A stretch of DNA of 64,000 nucleotides, from assembly GCA_002071085.1 (NCBI GenBank), contig MWEM01000005.1, positions 1-64,000 on the forward strand. The letters run 5' to 3'. The notes under the pieces are model-generated. The model had not been told where the DNA came from and ran no database searches. It worked only from the letters and a program-made list of their open reading frames with translations. This document shows, piece by piece, positions 1-8,910 of the stretch (positions within the stretch are counted from its first letter, which is position 1; each line of letters starts with the position of its first letter). The translations under genes were made by a program, and so were the position numbers. The stretch comes from Thermotogota bacterium ADurb.Bin062. GTDB taxonomy: Bacteria > Thermotogota > Thermotogae > MWEM01.

Positions 1-2
1 TT

Positions 3-1055
3 GTCTTTCTTCTCTCGCTGGGGACTGTACGTGATCACCAACTGTTCGTCCAATTGATAGGTCTCTTTCGTCTGTGGGTCTTTGATCTCGTTGGTGTACT
101 CAAGGACCTTGTACCGCCACCCCTCTCCCGTTTCCGTCCACCCCGTCTCCCGGTCTTGCGCTTTCTCCCTGATCTCTTTGGGCATGCTCTTCAACCGACT
201 CGCGAAGACATACCCGTACCCTTGGTCCCTCACCGCAAACAGGTTCATCTTGCTGTTCAGTCCCCTGTCCGCGACGATGATCACCTTGTTCAACGAAAAC
301 CGTTCCTTCAATCCCTCCAATATCTTTCCCATCGTCTTCGCGTCGTGCGTGTCCCCAGGAAACAATTCGTACCCTACTGGCCGTCCTTCCATATCCACCA
401 GTAACCCCAACACCACCTGCACTTCATTCGCTTTCCCCGCTTTGCTGTACCCAAACCGTTTGAGTTCGTCCGCCTCCACACTCTCGAAATGAAAGGTCGT
501 CACATCGTACAACACCACATCCACGTCCATATTGAACAACGTCCGGTTCTGGTCATACAGATGCTTCTCTATCTCTTCCTTGCGCTCCGACAAGACATCC
601 AAACATCGGTAGAAGGCGTTCAGGTCTTCGGGCGTCTCTAATCCCGCATACCGCTCCCGCTTTTCATACCCCGCCTTCTTGCTGCACGGTGAGAGCAGGT
701 GGTTCAACACTTCGAAGAAGACCGTCTGTCCCAGATCGTATTGCACCTTGAGCGCGGCCTGAAGTTTTAGGAAAAACTTCTCCATCCCGTACCTCTTCCA
801 TAACTTTTCATAGACCGCATATCCCCAGTTCAATACCTTCTGCCCCTTGAACTTCTCGGTAGAGAAGGGCCCTTGGGCTTCCAACAAATCGACGAGTTTG
901 GCCACCATCGATTTGAAAGAGGGGTCTTCTTGGAGTTTATCCAAACGGCCCAGGGTGAGTAAGAGCTTATGTCGGCTCACGCCGTTCTCGTCTCTATAGG
1001 ATTCAACGATTTGGATATAGGTATAGCCACCGGATTTGGTTTGTTTGATGAACAT
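3..1055 (-). CDS. IS4-superfamily (IS1634-like) DDE transposase, N-terminal part, cut by the window edge
   Basis: An open frame of 351 codons runs from an ATG at 1055 to the left edge with no stop, so the C-terminus is missing. The protein starts MFIKQTKSGG. It carries the first catalytic Asp in LYDVTTFHFES and the second in IIVADRGLNSK, the spacing expected of IS1634-type transposases; the C-terminal Glu lies outside the window. No Shine-Dalgarno site precedes the ATG. An extended -10 box (TGGTATAAT on the minus strand, TATAAT at 1066-1061) lies only 5 bases upstream, so the message may be leaderless. The frame is intact, so the element could be active. The terminal inverted repeat was not recognised. 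IS family placement is from motif recall. Confidence 0.85.
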   Translation of the reverse strand, partial: MFIKQTKSGGYTYIQIVESYRDENGVSRHKLLLTLGRLDKLQEDPSFKSMVAKLVDLLEAQGPFSTEKFKGQKVLNWGYAVYEKLWKRYGMEKFFLKLQAALKVQYDLGQTVFFEVLNHLLSPCSKKAGYEKRERYAGLETPEDLNAFYRCLDVLSERKEEIEKHLYDQNRTLFNMDVDVVLYDVTTFHFESVEADELKRFGYSKAGKANEVQVVLGLLVDMEGRPVGYELFPGDTHDAKTMGKILEGLKERFSLNKVIIVADRGLNSKMNLFAVRDQGYGYVFASRLKSMPKEIREKAQDRETGWTETGEGWRYKVLEYTNEIKDPQTKETYQLDEQLVITYSPQREKKD

Positions 1056-1494
1056 ACCGGATTATACCACAAAACAAGAAGCGATGTCAACCATATCTCG
1101 AATCAATACACGATAACATCGTATTACAATAACATATATTGTCACTACCTATTTCTCTCGTTTTCTACTTTTTCCCCTCTAAACCCCTCTGTTTTCGTTT
1201 CAGCACCCCCTATTTTTCCCTACCCCGTGACAAAGTCAGGATACGAGTTCATATGTTGCCACAACCAGAAAACCGTATCGTGGACACGACACGGCTCTCA
1301 TTGTTAAATAAATTTCGCTCCTCGAGTGAAATCAATGTGGATGTGTACTTCCGGTTCTTAATGTTCAACTTCGCAGAGGTATCGTGTTTCCACTACCCCA
1401 AGCAGTAGTTCATAACACCGGATGTTGCTTTTTCATTTCTACATCCTCACCAAGCGCGCGGCGACTTCTTCTCGCCCCTTTCACCGCGGTTTTT
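1056..1494. other. AT- and pyrimidine-rich intergenic stretch beside the insertion sequence
   Basis: This stretch holds no convincing gene. It is richer in A+T and in pyrimidine runs than its surroundings (for example 1145-1230), and the short open frames in it have no ribosome site. It must contain the end of the insertion sequence, whose inverted repeat could not be fixed without the other end. The first few bases carry the transposase -10 box. Confidence 0.5.
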
Positions 1495-1938
1495 TTATTG
1501 GATGAGCAAGTGGATCGTGAGGATGTCCGTATCCGGTTGGATTCCTTCCCAATTGCGATAATAGGCAAAATTGAGGGTCGTCAGCCCCAACGTCCATTGG
1601 GTTTCGAAGACGAAGATTTGTTTTCCTCCTGCGCCAACAAGTCCTGTGGTCGGCGCGATGAACTCTTCCGAGACCATTTTCACGTAGCGCGTGTCCAATA
1701 GGCCTTCATAGTACCAATAGTACCCGGTTGTGGGATTTGAAGGGAGCTCCAATTTTAGTAGGGTTCCCGGAGCCACGGGGAGTGGTTTGAGCAGCAGCTC
1801 TTCCAACTCAATGCCAAGAACTTCGTCATTCGCGAGTATTCGCCACGTTTCTCGTTCGCCGGCAAATCCGAGAATTGACACGAATAAAAACGTCACCAGC
1901 ACTAATGTCGCCAAAATCCCATTCTTTACGGGTTTCAT
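1495..1938 (-). CDS. Chagasin family (MEROPS I42) cysteine protease inhibitor, secreted
   Basis: A 147-residue protein starting at MKPVKNG with a GGAGGTGG ribosome site just upstream (about 1943-1951). An upstream in-frame start at 2013 would bury this site and is rejected. The N-terminus is a signal peptide or single membrane anchor (residues 8-24). Known chagasin loops are visible: SNPTTGYYW (loop 2), GAGGKQIF (loop 4 region) and a degenerate RNWEG in place of RPW (loop 6). Family members bind papain-like proteases in their active-site groove, so this one probably protects the envelope from endogenous or foreign cysteine proteases. It stands alone, divergent from the downstream decarboxylase gene. 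Confidence 0.85.
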   Translation of the reverse strand: MKPVKNGILATLVLVTFLFVSILGFAGERETWRILANDEVLGIELEELLLKPLPVAPGTLLKLELPSNPTTGYYWYYEGLLDTRYVKMVSEEFIAPTTGLVGAGGKQIFVFETQWTLGLTTLNFAYYRNWEGIQPDTDILTIHLLIQ

Positions 1939-2098
1939 ACGTCCACCTCCAGGAATATCCGACTCAGTTGCATCGGTTCTGATTATTAGACGGAAATACT
2001 CGATCTTTCCCACCTAACGAAAAGGAGAGGACTATTGATTTTTAACAGATTATCTGCTACCATATGCCGCGATTTATTCCATGAAGGAGGAGTGAGAA

Positions 2099-3226
2099 AT
2101 GGAAATTACACCTAAGTTGCGAGAGGTGGCTCGGAAGTATGAGACGCCTTTCGTCGTGCTTGATTTGGACCTGCTAAAGAAGAATTACGAACGGTTACGA
2201 CGTTCGGTCAAAAACGCTGTCATATTTTATGCGGTGAAGGCAAACTCACATGTGTCGATTTTGGAGACTTTGAAAGAGACCGGGAGCTGTTTTGACGTCG
2301 CGTCGCGCGGGGAGATAGAAAAGCTTCTCTCCTTGAACATCAACGCGAGTCGTATGAGCTTCGGCAATACCATAAAGCGTGAGGAAGACATTGCCTTCGC
2401 CCATAAACTCGGCATCAATTATTTCTCCGTAGACAGCGAAATGGAGATCGAAAAAGTCGCCCGGAACGCGCCGGGTTCACGCGTATACGGGAGGATTCAG
2501 ATGAGTTCTGTGGACTCGGACTGGCCCCTCTCGAAAAAATTCGGCACGGATATGGATCATGTGAAAGAACTGATGGTCTACTCGCAAGAACTTGGGTTGA
2601 TTCCATACGGCATCTCCTTCCACGTCGGTTCTCAAACCTACAACAAGTATCGCTGGAAGGAAGCGATCATGCAGGCCTCCGATATCTTCCTCTATTTGCA
2701 GGAAGAACACAACATCCATATGCAGATGATCAACCTCGGCGGGGGCATCCCGATTCAGCACATCAAACCTATCCCAAGTGTCGAGGAGATCGGTGAGATC
2801 GTGAACGAGTCCATCGAAACCTATTTCGATTTCGTTCCCGACCTGAAAGTCTTTATCGAACCGGGCCGGTCGATGGTCGGAGATATCGGCACGATGGTCA
2901 CGAGCGTGCTGCTACGCTCACGCAAACAAACCGAGGAATGGGTCTACCTGGACGCCGGCGTCTTCCACGGTTTGATGGAAACAATCGAAAACTTCCGATA
3001 CGAAGTGATCGTTGACGGCAAGGAAGACGAAGAGAAGAAAACTTTCACTCTGGCCGGCCCGACTTGTGACAGCGTCGATATGATCTATCAGCAGATCGAC
3101 CTACCCGCCAACATCACCTACGGAGATATCGTCTATTTCAAGAACACCGGCGCGTACACGGTCGAGTATGGAACCTATTTCAACGGGATCAGACCTCCGA
3201 AAACCTATATCTTGGACTACGCTTGA
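2099..3226 (+). CDS. Ornithine/lysine decarboxylase, fold-type III (alanine-racemase-like)
   Basis: A 375-residue PLP enzyme, full length for the bacterial ornithine/diaminopimelate decarboxylase family, with a GGAGGAGTG ribosome site. The PLP lysine is Lys47 in YAVKAN. FHVGSQ, NLGGG and EPGRSMV (the phosphate and glycine-rich loops) follow. DWPLSKKFG and GPTCDSVD are typical of ornithine or lysine/ornithine decarboxylases rather than LysA, since CDSVD supplies the catalytic Cys and substrate-binding Asp. The expected reaction is decarboxylation of ornithine (and/or lysine) to putrescine (cadaverine) in polyamine synthesis. Substrate choice cannot be read with certainty. The gene is monocistronic and followed by a mobile repeat. 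Confidence 0.88.
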   Translation: MEITPKLREVARKYETPFVVLDLDLLKKNYERLRRSVKNAVIFYAVKANSHVSILETLKETGSCFDVASRGEIEKLLSLNINASRMSFGNTIKREEDIAFAHKLGINYFSVDSEMEIEKVARNAPGSRVYGRIQMSSVDSDWPLSKKFGTDMDHVKELMVYSQELGLIPYGISFHVGSQTYNKYRWKEAIMQASDIFLYLQEEHNIHMQMINLGGGIPIQHIKPIPSVEEIGEIVNESIETYFDFVPDLKVFIEPGRSMVGDIGTMVTSVLLRSRKQTEEWVYLDAGVFHGLMETIENFRYEVIVDGKEDEEKKTFTLAGPTCDSVDMIYQQIDLPANITYGDIVYFKNTGAYTVEYGTYFNGIRPPKTYILDYA

Positions 3227-3248
3227 TTCTGCGAACTGAATGGAAAAG

Positions 3249-3553
3249 ACGTGACAGGCGTGGGTATAATATCGAGGCGCAACAAAAAAAGATAGGAGGA
3301 GGAGATCCGCCTTTTATCCTTTTTACGCCGAGATGCCCGTGTGAGGTTATCGCGGGGTAAGTGATTTTTACGACCCCGCGATCTGCCCTTTGCCCCTTCT
3401 ACGCCACGATGAGCCCGTACAAATGCGTATCGTACCGTCGTATGAAGAAAGGGCGCTTACGACGCGATGACTACGTGAACTAAAAATCGCGCGGTTGATT
3501 TTGGTTTTATTTCTTGGTTACACCCCATAGCTTGACCCACACACGTGACAGGC
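3249..3553 (-). repeat. MITE-like element copy R1 with an 11-bp flanking duplication
   Basis: The element body spans about 3260-3542 and is the reverse complement of the elements near 38447 and 41804. It is bounded by GTGGGT...ACCCAC ends and by exact 11-bp direct repeats ACGTGACAGGC at 3249-3259 and 3543-3553, the pattern of a target-site duplication. Inside, an inverted repeat (ATCGCGGGGT / ACCCCGCGAT arms, about 3350-3384) is conserved with the other copies. No open frame with a ribosome site exists in it. It sits between the decarboxylase gene and the sigma-28 promoter of the next gene without breaking either. Confidence 0.85.
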
Positions 3554-3566
3554 ACCTTGTAGCCAA

Positions 3567-3594
3567 TAAAGTATAATCGGTTTGCTGCCGATAT
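3567..3594 (+). promoter_or_regulatory. Sigma-28 (FliA/SigD) type promoter
   Basis: TAAA at 3567-3570, a 16-base spacer, and GCCGATAT at 3587-3594 match the flagellar sigma consensus (TAAA-N15/16-GCCGATAT). Transcription would begin near 3600, about 25 bases ahead of the YjfB-like start codon. The match to a motility-type gene downstream supports it. Confidence 0.85.
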
Positions 3595-3626
3595 AAATGG
3601 AACAGCACTTGTCAGGAGGTGGGAAT

Positions 3627-3809
3627 ATGGAGCCCATTTCGGCGGATTACATGGCTTTGAGAAATGCAGAGCTTTCCAATCAAGTGCAGACTGCGGTAAT
3701 GAAGAAAACCATGGACGCAGCCCTCGAGCAAAGCGAACAATTGCTCGCCACTTTACCGAAGATGCCCACCGAACCAGGGTTGGGCAACATCCTCGATCGA
3801 AGGGTTTAA
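3627..3809 (+). CDS. YjfB-like putative motility protein
   Basis: A 60-residue protein starting MEPISADYM behind AGGAGGTGGGAAT. An upstream in-frame ATG at 3597 falls on the expected transcription start and is rejected. The order NQVQTAVMKKTMD ... LGNILDRRV near the C-terminus matches the small YjfB family (Pfam 'putative motility protein'), known in Bacillus as a SigD-regulon member of unknown job. Here too the gene lies behind a sigma-28 promoter and ahead of a strong terminator, so it is a one-gene flagellar-regulon unit. It is mainly helical, with no signal peptide or membrane segment. Its molecular role is unknown. Confidence 0.8.
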   Translation: MEPISADYMALRNAELSNQVQTAVMKKTMDAALEQSEQLLATLPKMPTEPGLGNILDRRV

Positions 3810-3823
3810 GACGCGCTGTGGAG

Positions 3824-3853
3824 AAAAAGGTGGGGAAACCCGCCTTTTTTTTT
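3824..3853 (+). terminator. Rho-independent terminator after the YjfB-like gene
   Basis: A stem AGGTGGG/CCCGCCT with a GAAA loop is followed by nine T residues, starting 15 bases after the stop codon. The A-run before the stem would also let it work on the opposite strand. Confidence 0.85.
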
Positions 3854-3880
3854 CGAGGTTTGAATGCGTTCGTCTATAGA

Positions 3881-3909
3881 TTGAATATCGGAAGGGTTTG
3901 AGGTATACT
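3881..3909 (+). promoter_or_regulatory. Sigma-70 promoter of the aminotransferase-led gene run
   Basis: TTGAAT (3881-3886), a 17-base spacer and TATACT (3904-3909) lie about 38 bases before the aminotransferase start. It is the only clear promoter seen before the long same-strand run that follows. Confidence 0.65.
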
Positions 3910-3946
3910 ACGGTTAGAATGCTGAACCATCCGGGAGGTTAGAAAG

Positions 3947-5146
3947 ATGAATTTATCCAAAAGAGTTTTTGCGATGCAAGCTTCTCCGATCAGGCGCTTG
4001 ATCCCTTTCGCCGAAGAAGCCAAAGCTAGAGGAACGAGCGTATTCTTTCTCAACATCGGTCAACCCGATATTCCGACGCCACCGGTCTTTATGGAAAGCA
4101 TACGCAACTACAAAGAAGAGGTCGTTGCCTATTCCCACTCGGCCGGCCTATTGGAGCTACGCAAAGCTTTCGCGCGGTATTTCGAGCGCTGGCAGACGGA
4201 CCTCAAACCCGAGGAGATCATCATTACCAGCGGCGGAAGTGAAGCCGTGGTCTTCGCCGTCGCCGCCGTCGCCGACCCCGATGAAGAGATCATCGTGATC
4301 GAACCGTTTTATGCCAATTATAAGGGGTTCGCCGGTATGGTGAACGTCCGTTTGACCCCTGTCGCGGCCAATCCCGAAGGAGGTTACCGGGTACCGGAAG
4401 ACAAAGCCTTCGAGAGAGTGATCAATCCCAAAACCCGCGCAATCCTCTTCTCAAACCCCTGCAACCCCACCGGCGCTGTGTATACGAAAGACGAGGTACT
4501 CAGGGTGTTGAAGATCGCGGAAAAGTACGATTTGATGGTCATCATCGACGAGGTCTATCGCGAGTTCGTCTTCGACGGGTTACAACCCTTCAGCGCCCTA
4601 GAGTTTCCCGAATATCGAAATCGGATCATCCTCATCGATAGCGTATCAAAGCGGTACAGCTCGTGTGGCGCCCGGGTGGGTGTCTTCGCGACGAAGAACA
4701 AAGAGGTTTACGCGCAGGTTATGAAAATGGCCCAGGCTCGCCTCTCTCCCCCGACGATGGCCCAGGTCGGTACGCTGGGGTTGCTGACGTTAGGAGAGGA
4801 TTATATCTACTCCGTTCGAGACGAATACCGATTGAGAAGGGATAAGGTGTACGAGGAGCTGTCTCGAATCCCAGGCTTGGCCTTTAAAAAGCCGCAGGGG
4901 GCGTTTTACCTTTCTGTGAAACTGCCGATCGACAACAGCGAGAAGTTCGTGAAATGGATGCTCTCCGATTTCTCTCACAATGGCCATACCACAATGGTCT
5001 CCCCGCTCGATGGGTTTTACGCCACGCCGGGCGCCGGAGAGCAAGAGATCCGGATCGCCTATGTGATCAACGCCGAAAAAATGAAAAAAGCGTGCGAAGT
5101 CTTCCGGGTCGGTTTGGAAGAATATATACGGCTCCAACGAGCGTAA
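3947..5146 (+). CDS. Class I/II PLP aminotransferase (aspartate aminotransferase family)
   Basis: 399 residues, full length, with a GGAGG site 8 bases before the ATG. Family motifs are present: NIGQPDIPTP near the N-terminus, SGGSEA, NPCNPTGAVYTK, IIDEVYREF, and the PLP lysine in DSVSKRYSSCGARVG, followed by the C-terminal substrate arginine region (QEIRIAYV). The enzyme moves an amino group between an amino acid and a 2-oxo acid; aspartate is the usual substrate of this subgroup, but aromatic or other substrates cannot be excluded. It leads a run with pncB, pdxS and comM. Aspartate feeds NAD synthesis and PdxS makes the PLP cofactor, so a cofactor theme is possible. Confidence 0.85.
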   Translation: MNLSKRVFAMQASPIRRLIPFAEEAKARGTSVFFLNIGQPDIPTPPVFMESIRNYKEEVVAYSHSAGLLELRKAFARYFERWQTDLKPEEIIITSGGSEAVVFAVAAVADPDEEIIVIEPFYANYKGFAGMVNVRLTPVAANPEGGYRVPEDKAFERVINPKTRAILFSNPCNPTGAVYTKDEVLRVLKIAEKYDLMVIIDEVYREFVFDGLQPFSALEFPEYRNRIILIDSVSKRYSSCGARVGVFATKNKEVYAQVMKMAQARLSPPTMAQVGTLGLLTLGEDYIYSVRDEYRLRRDKVYEELSRIPGLAFKKPQGAFYLSVKLPIDNSEKFVKWMLSDFSHNGHTTMVSPLDGFYATPGAGEQEIRIAYVINAEKMKKACEVFRVGLEEYIRLQRA

Positions 5147-5179
5147 CTCTAGAAGAAGCTGCGAAAGACGGTACGGCGG

Positions 5180-6466
5180 ATGCCTCGGTTTGACCCGAGC
5201 CTCTTTAAGATCCCGATAGATCGTATCCGCGCGGGTTACTACAGCGACAAGTACTTCACCCGCTACGTGGATGTGCTACGAAGAGAAGGGGTGTCCCATC
5301 ACGCTCTATACCAGGTCTTCCCACGATCGGAAGCGTGTATCGTGGGGATAGAAGAAGCCTTGGCGATCCTACAGTCCTGTACCGGATACTATAACGAACC
5401 GGATAAGGCGGCCGATATCTTCTCCGATATCCTGGACGCCGAACGGAAGCTGCAGAAAGCGCTATATATAAGAGATTACCACGCGGCCGACGGCGCCACA
5501 AAAGAGAAATGGTCGCTGAGGGACAGGCTGAATGCCCTGTGGGTAGACAAATGGGACAGCATACGCGTTTTGGCCTTAACCGACGGAGATATGGCGAAAG
5601 ACGCGGAGATCATTATGACGATCGAGGGCGATCCCGTCTATTTTGGCTCTCTGGAAACCGTCTTTCTTGGCGTGATCTCCAGGGCTTCGAGCACGGCGAC
5701 CGCCGTGAAGAAAGTGGTCAACGCCTCTAGAGGTAAACCGGTCGTCCTTTTCAGCGCGAGGTTCGACCATTATTGGGTTCAGGCGACGGACGGCTACGCC
5801 GCGTTCAAAGCCGGCGCGTTCGGGGTATCGACCGACGCAAACGCGGACTACTGGGGAAGCAAAGGCCTCGGAACGATCCCGCACGCCCTGATCGCCTGCT
5901 ACATGGGAGATACATATCGGGCCGCGGAAGCCTTCGACCGATGGATAGAACCGGAAGTGAACCGGATCGTTTTGGTCGATTGGGACAACGACTGTATTGG
6001 TACAACGAAAGAAGTGTTGAAGCGGTTTTACGAAAACACGACCGGGAAAACCCTTTCTCCCGCGACGAAAGACCTGTCGACTATCATCGGGCCTGGGCGA
6101 CATAAGATCTGGGGTGTGCGATTCGACACTTCGGGCTCTTTACGGGACCGATCGGTTACCCCGCACGATGAACGTTCTTTGGGAGTCTCCCCCGAGCTCG
6201 TTTGGAAAGCGAGAATGGAATTCGACCGGATCGGGGCCGAAAAGCTTAAGATTATGGTGAGCGGCGGCTTCAACGCCGACCGCATCAATCTGTACGAGCG
6301 GCTGGAAGTGCCCGTTGACGTGTACGGAGTCGGGTCTTCCCTTTTGCGAGAAAAGGTGGATTTCACGGCCGATATCGTCAGAATGGACGGAATTCCCTGC
6401 GCGAAGTACGGGAGAGGGCAGGGTGACTACACTCGATTGAAAGAAGTGCATTACAAGGAGGAATAG
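5180..6466 (+). CDS. pncB: Nicotinate phosphoribosyltransferase
   Basis: 428 residues, starting [12 protein letters not shown]; the start region has only a weak ribosome site. The N-terminal [11 protein letters not shown] segment, the [10 protein letters not shown] and [11 protein letters not shown] motifs, and the C-terminal [11 protein letters not shown] phosphate-binding loop match the long archaeal/bacterial nicotinate phosphoribosyltransferase type. It makes nicotinate mononucleotide from nicotinate and PRPP in NAD salvage, in the cytosol. It lies 33 bases after the aminotransferase gene and 4 bases before pdxS, so it is co-transcribed. The NAD kinase gene lies elsewhere in the window (24752-25579). 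Confidence 0.9.
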   Translation: MPRFDPSLFKIPIDRIRAGYYSDKYFTRYVDVLRREGVSHHALYQVFPRSEACIVGIEEALAILQSCTGYYNEPDKAADIFSDILDAERKLQKALYIRDYHAADGATKEKWSLRDRLNALWVDKWDSIRVLALTDGDMAKDAEIIMTIEGDPVYFGSLETVFLGVISRASSTATAVKKVVNASRGKPVVLFSARFDHYWVQATDGYAAFKAGAFGVSTDANADYWGSKGLGTIPHALIACYMGDTYRAAEAFDRWIEPEVNRIVLVDWDNDCIGTTKEVLKRFYENTTGKTLSPATKDLSTIIGPGRHKIWGVRFDTSGSLRDRSVTPHDERSLGVSPELVWKARMEFDRIGAEKLKIMVSGGFNADRINLYERLEVPVDVYGVGSSLLREKVDFTADIVRMDGIPCAKYGRGQGDYTRLKEVHYKEE

Positions 6467-6470
6467 AAGA

Positions 6471-7349
6471 ATGGAAAGCAAGTCTACATGGACCGTCAAA
6501 ACTGGATTTGCGGACATGTTTAAGAACGGCGTGATTATGGACGTCACGGATGCGCGCCAAGCGAAGATCGCCCAGGACGCGGGCGCCGTGGCGGTTATGG
6601 CGCTCGATATGGTGCCGGCCGATATCCGCAAGACCGGCGGAGTAGCCCGTATGGCCAGCATCAAGGTGATCAAGGAAATCATGAACACGGTCAGCATACC
6701 GGTGATGGCGAAATGCCGTATCGGACACATCGCCGAGGCGCGGGTTTTAGAGGCGATCGGCGTGGACTTCATCGATGAGTCAGAAGTCCTAACGCCAGCC
6801 GACGATCGCTTTCACGTGAACAAGCACGAGTTCAAAGTACCCTTCGTCTGCGGATGCCGGAACCTCGGGGAAGCGCTTCGCAGGATCGCCGAAGGCGCCG
6901 CGATGATGCGTACCAAAGGCGAGGCTGGCACCGGTAACATCGTTGAAGCGGTCAAGCACGCGCGCCAGGTGTGGGAAGAGGTCCGAAAGCTACAGAATAC
7001 GCCAGATGAGGAGTTAGTCACCGTCTCCAAAGAGACCGGTGCGCCGATCGATTTGATTCGAACGGTAAAAAAACTCGGAAAGTTGCCCGTAGTCAATTTC
7101 GCCGCAGGCGGAGTCGCCACCCCGGCCGACGCCGCGTTGATGATGATCCTCGGAATGGACGGCGTTTTCGTCGGATCCGGTATCTTCAAATCCGAAGACC
7201 CGACGAAGATGGCCTCGGCGATCGTGCAAGCGGTACGGCATTGGAACGATTTCAATATGCTGGCCAAGATCAGCGAAGACCTGCCCCCAGCAATGAAAGG
7301 TATAGACATTTCCGAACTGGAGGTTCATTTACAAGAAAGAGGTTGGTAA
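6471..7349 (+). CDS. pdxS: Pyridoxal 5'-phosphate synthase, PdxS subunit
   Basis: 292 residues, the usual length, behind AAGGAGGAAT. The (beta/alpha)8 synthase motifs are clear: [20 protein letters not shown], the second catalytic lysine in [24 protein letters not shown], and [18 protein letters not shown] for phosphate binding. It builds PLP from ribose 5-phosphate, glyceraldehyde 3-phosphate and ammonia, and normally works in a 12-mer decorated by the glutaminase PdxT. No pdxT gene is present in the window: comM follows directly. PdxT must be elsewhere, or PdxS uses free ammonia. Confidence 0.97.
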   Translation: MESKSTWTVKTGFADMFKNGVIMDVTDARQAKIAQDAGAVAVMALDMVPADIRKTGGVARMASIKVIKEIMNTVSIPVMAKCRIGHIAEARVLEAIGVDFIDESEVLTPADDRFHVNKHEFKVPFVCGCRNLGEALRRIAEGAAMMRTKGEAGTGNIVEAVKHARQVWEEVRKLQNTPDEELVTVSKETGAPIDLIRTVKKLGKLPVVNFAAGGVATPADAALMMILGMDGVFVGSGIFKSEDPTKMASAIVQAVRHWNDFNMLAKISEDLPPAMKGIDISELEVHLQERGW

Positions 7350-7372
7350 GGTGATCATCGGAAGGTGACCGA

Positions 7373-8908
7373 ATGGCGTCGTTCTCAAAGTTGAATAGCG
7401 CGGTGTTGGTCGGTTTACACGCGCGGCACGTGCTGGTCGAGTCTTTCGTCGACGCCCAAGCGGTGATCCACGAGATCGACATCGTCGGGTTAGGCGACAC
7501 TGCCATCAAAGAGAGCAAAAAGCGTGTTAAAAGCGCTATTTCCAGTAATAAGCTGAATATCCCGCAGGGGCGGATTGTCATCAATTTGGCCCCCGGAAAT
7601 TTAAAAAAAGAAGGCACCTTGCTGGACCTGCCGATCGCGGTGGCCATCCTCGCCTGCGGAAATGACGTGGAGAGGGAGATTCCCCCCGGATTGTTTTTCT
7701 TCGGGGAGCTAGGACTTAACGGCGTCCTGCGTAGAGTCCAAGGGATGTTGCCGTTGTTGATCGCCTTATCGAAATCGAAGGAACCTAAAACCATCGTCAT
7801 CCCACAAGAAAACGTAGAAGAGGCCAAGCTCGTCCCCGAAATCGACGTTCGGTTAGCGGCCGATCTGTGGGAGGTCTTATCCTTCCTTAACGGGGGCGAG
7901 CTTCCGAGAGTCCCTTCCGATAGGGCCCTGGAACCGGACCTGCCTATAGAAGACGACTTTTCGGAGATACACGGGCAGTATCAGGCCAAGCGGGCCTTAG
8001 AAATCGCCGCTGCCGGCGGGCACAATGTGTTAATGAAAGGGCCGCCCGGTTCCGGAAAGACGATGCTAGCCAAACGTCTGCCCGGCTTGCTTCCTCCGCT
8101 ACGCGAAGAGGAGTTCTTGGAGACCGCTTCCATCTACAGCATAGTCGGATTGCTGAATTCGGAGATCCTACGTCGCAAAAGGCCCTTCCGCTCCCCTCAC
8201 CACTCGGCCTCTCGGGCGGCGATCGTGGGGGGCGGGGTCGATTCCAGACCCGGAGAGGTGAGTTTGGCCCATAATGGCGTTTTGTTTTTGGACGAGATCC
8301 CCGAATTCAGCCGGGACGTTTTGGAGGCGCTCAGACAACCCCTGGAGGATCGTATCGTGAGCGTCGCGCGCGCGAAAGGGACTCTGACCTATCCCGCCAG
8401 TGTGGCGTTGGTCGCCGCGCAAAACCCCTGCCCGTGCGGTAACTACGGGGACCCGGACCTGGTTTGCACCTGCAGTGCGCGCGATATCGTCAATTACAAC
8501 CGTAAGATTTCAGGCCCGCTGCTCGACCGGATCGAGATCGTCATCGAAGTCCCGCGATTGACTTACAAGGAGTACACTTCAAAAGAAGGGGGCGAAGGGT
8601 CCGCCTCCATCCGCGAACGGGTGGTGAAGGCCCGGGAGACCCAGAACCGACGCTTTCGAAAAACTCATCACAGAGGATTCACCAACGCTTCCCTGAATTC
8701 TAAAATGATCCAAGAATACTGCCGTTTGGATGGAGAAGCCGAAACCCTATTGGAGCAGGCGGTCAACCGATACCATTTAACCGGAAGAGGGATCAACAAA
8801 GTGTTGAAAGTGGCGAGAACGATATCCGATTTGGAAGGAAGCGAAACCATCCAAGCCGTCCATCTCGCTGAAGCGATACAATATCGAGAGAAAATAACGG
8901 AGGGATGA
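7373..8908 (+). CDS. comM: ComM/YifB-type AAA+ ATPase (Mg-chelatase-like)
   Basis: 511 residues, the family length. The order is an N-terminal Lon-like domain (LNSAVLVGLHARHVLVES, GLGDTAIKESKKRVKSAI), a Walker A in GPPGSGKTMLAKRLPG, RPFRSPHHSAS, a Walker B in VLFLDEIPEF, a zinc-type cysteine cluster (NPCPCGNYGDPDLVCTCS), and the C-terminal Mg_chelatase_C region. ComM is a hexameric helicase that drives branch migration during natural transformation in Vibrio and related bacteria. No other competence gene is near. The stop codon region overlaps the cheX ribosome site. Confidence 0.92.
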   Translation: MASFSKLNSAVLVGLHARHVLVESFVDAQAVIHEIDIVGLGDTAIKESKKRVKSAISSNKLNIPQGRIVINLAPGNLKKEGTLLDLPIAVAILACGNDVEREIPPGLFFFGELGLNGVLRRVQGMLPLLIALSKSKEPKTIVIPQENVEEAKLVPEIDVRLAADLWEVLSFLNGGELPRVPSDRALEPDLPIEDDFSEIHGQYQAKRALEIAAAGGHNVLMKGPPGSGKTMLAKRLPGLLPPLREEEFLETASIYSIVGLLNSEILRRKRPFRSPHHSASRAAIVGGGVDSRPGEVSLAHNGVLFLDEIPEFSRDVLEALRQPLEDRIVSVARAKGTLTYPASVALVAAQNPCPCGNYGDPDLVCTCSARDIVNYNRKISGPLLDRIEIVIEVPRLTYKEYTSKEGGEGSASIRERVVKARETQNRRFRKTHHRGFTNASLNSKMIQEYCRLDGEAETLLEQAVNRYHLTGRGINKVLKVARTISDLEGSETIQAVHLAEAIQYREKITEG

Positions 8909-8910
8909 AA

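Noticed and set aside
1139-1408. Plus-strand frames between the transposase and the chagasin gene
   Set aside because: Pyrimidine-rich composition and no ribosome site; not protein-like.
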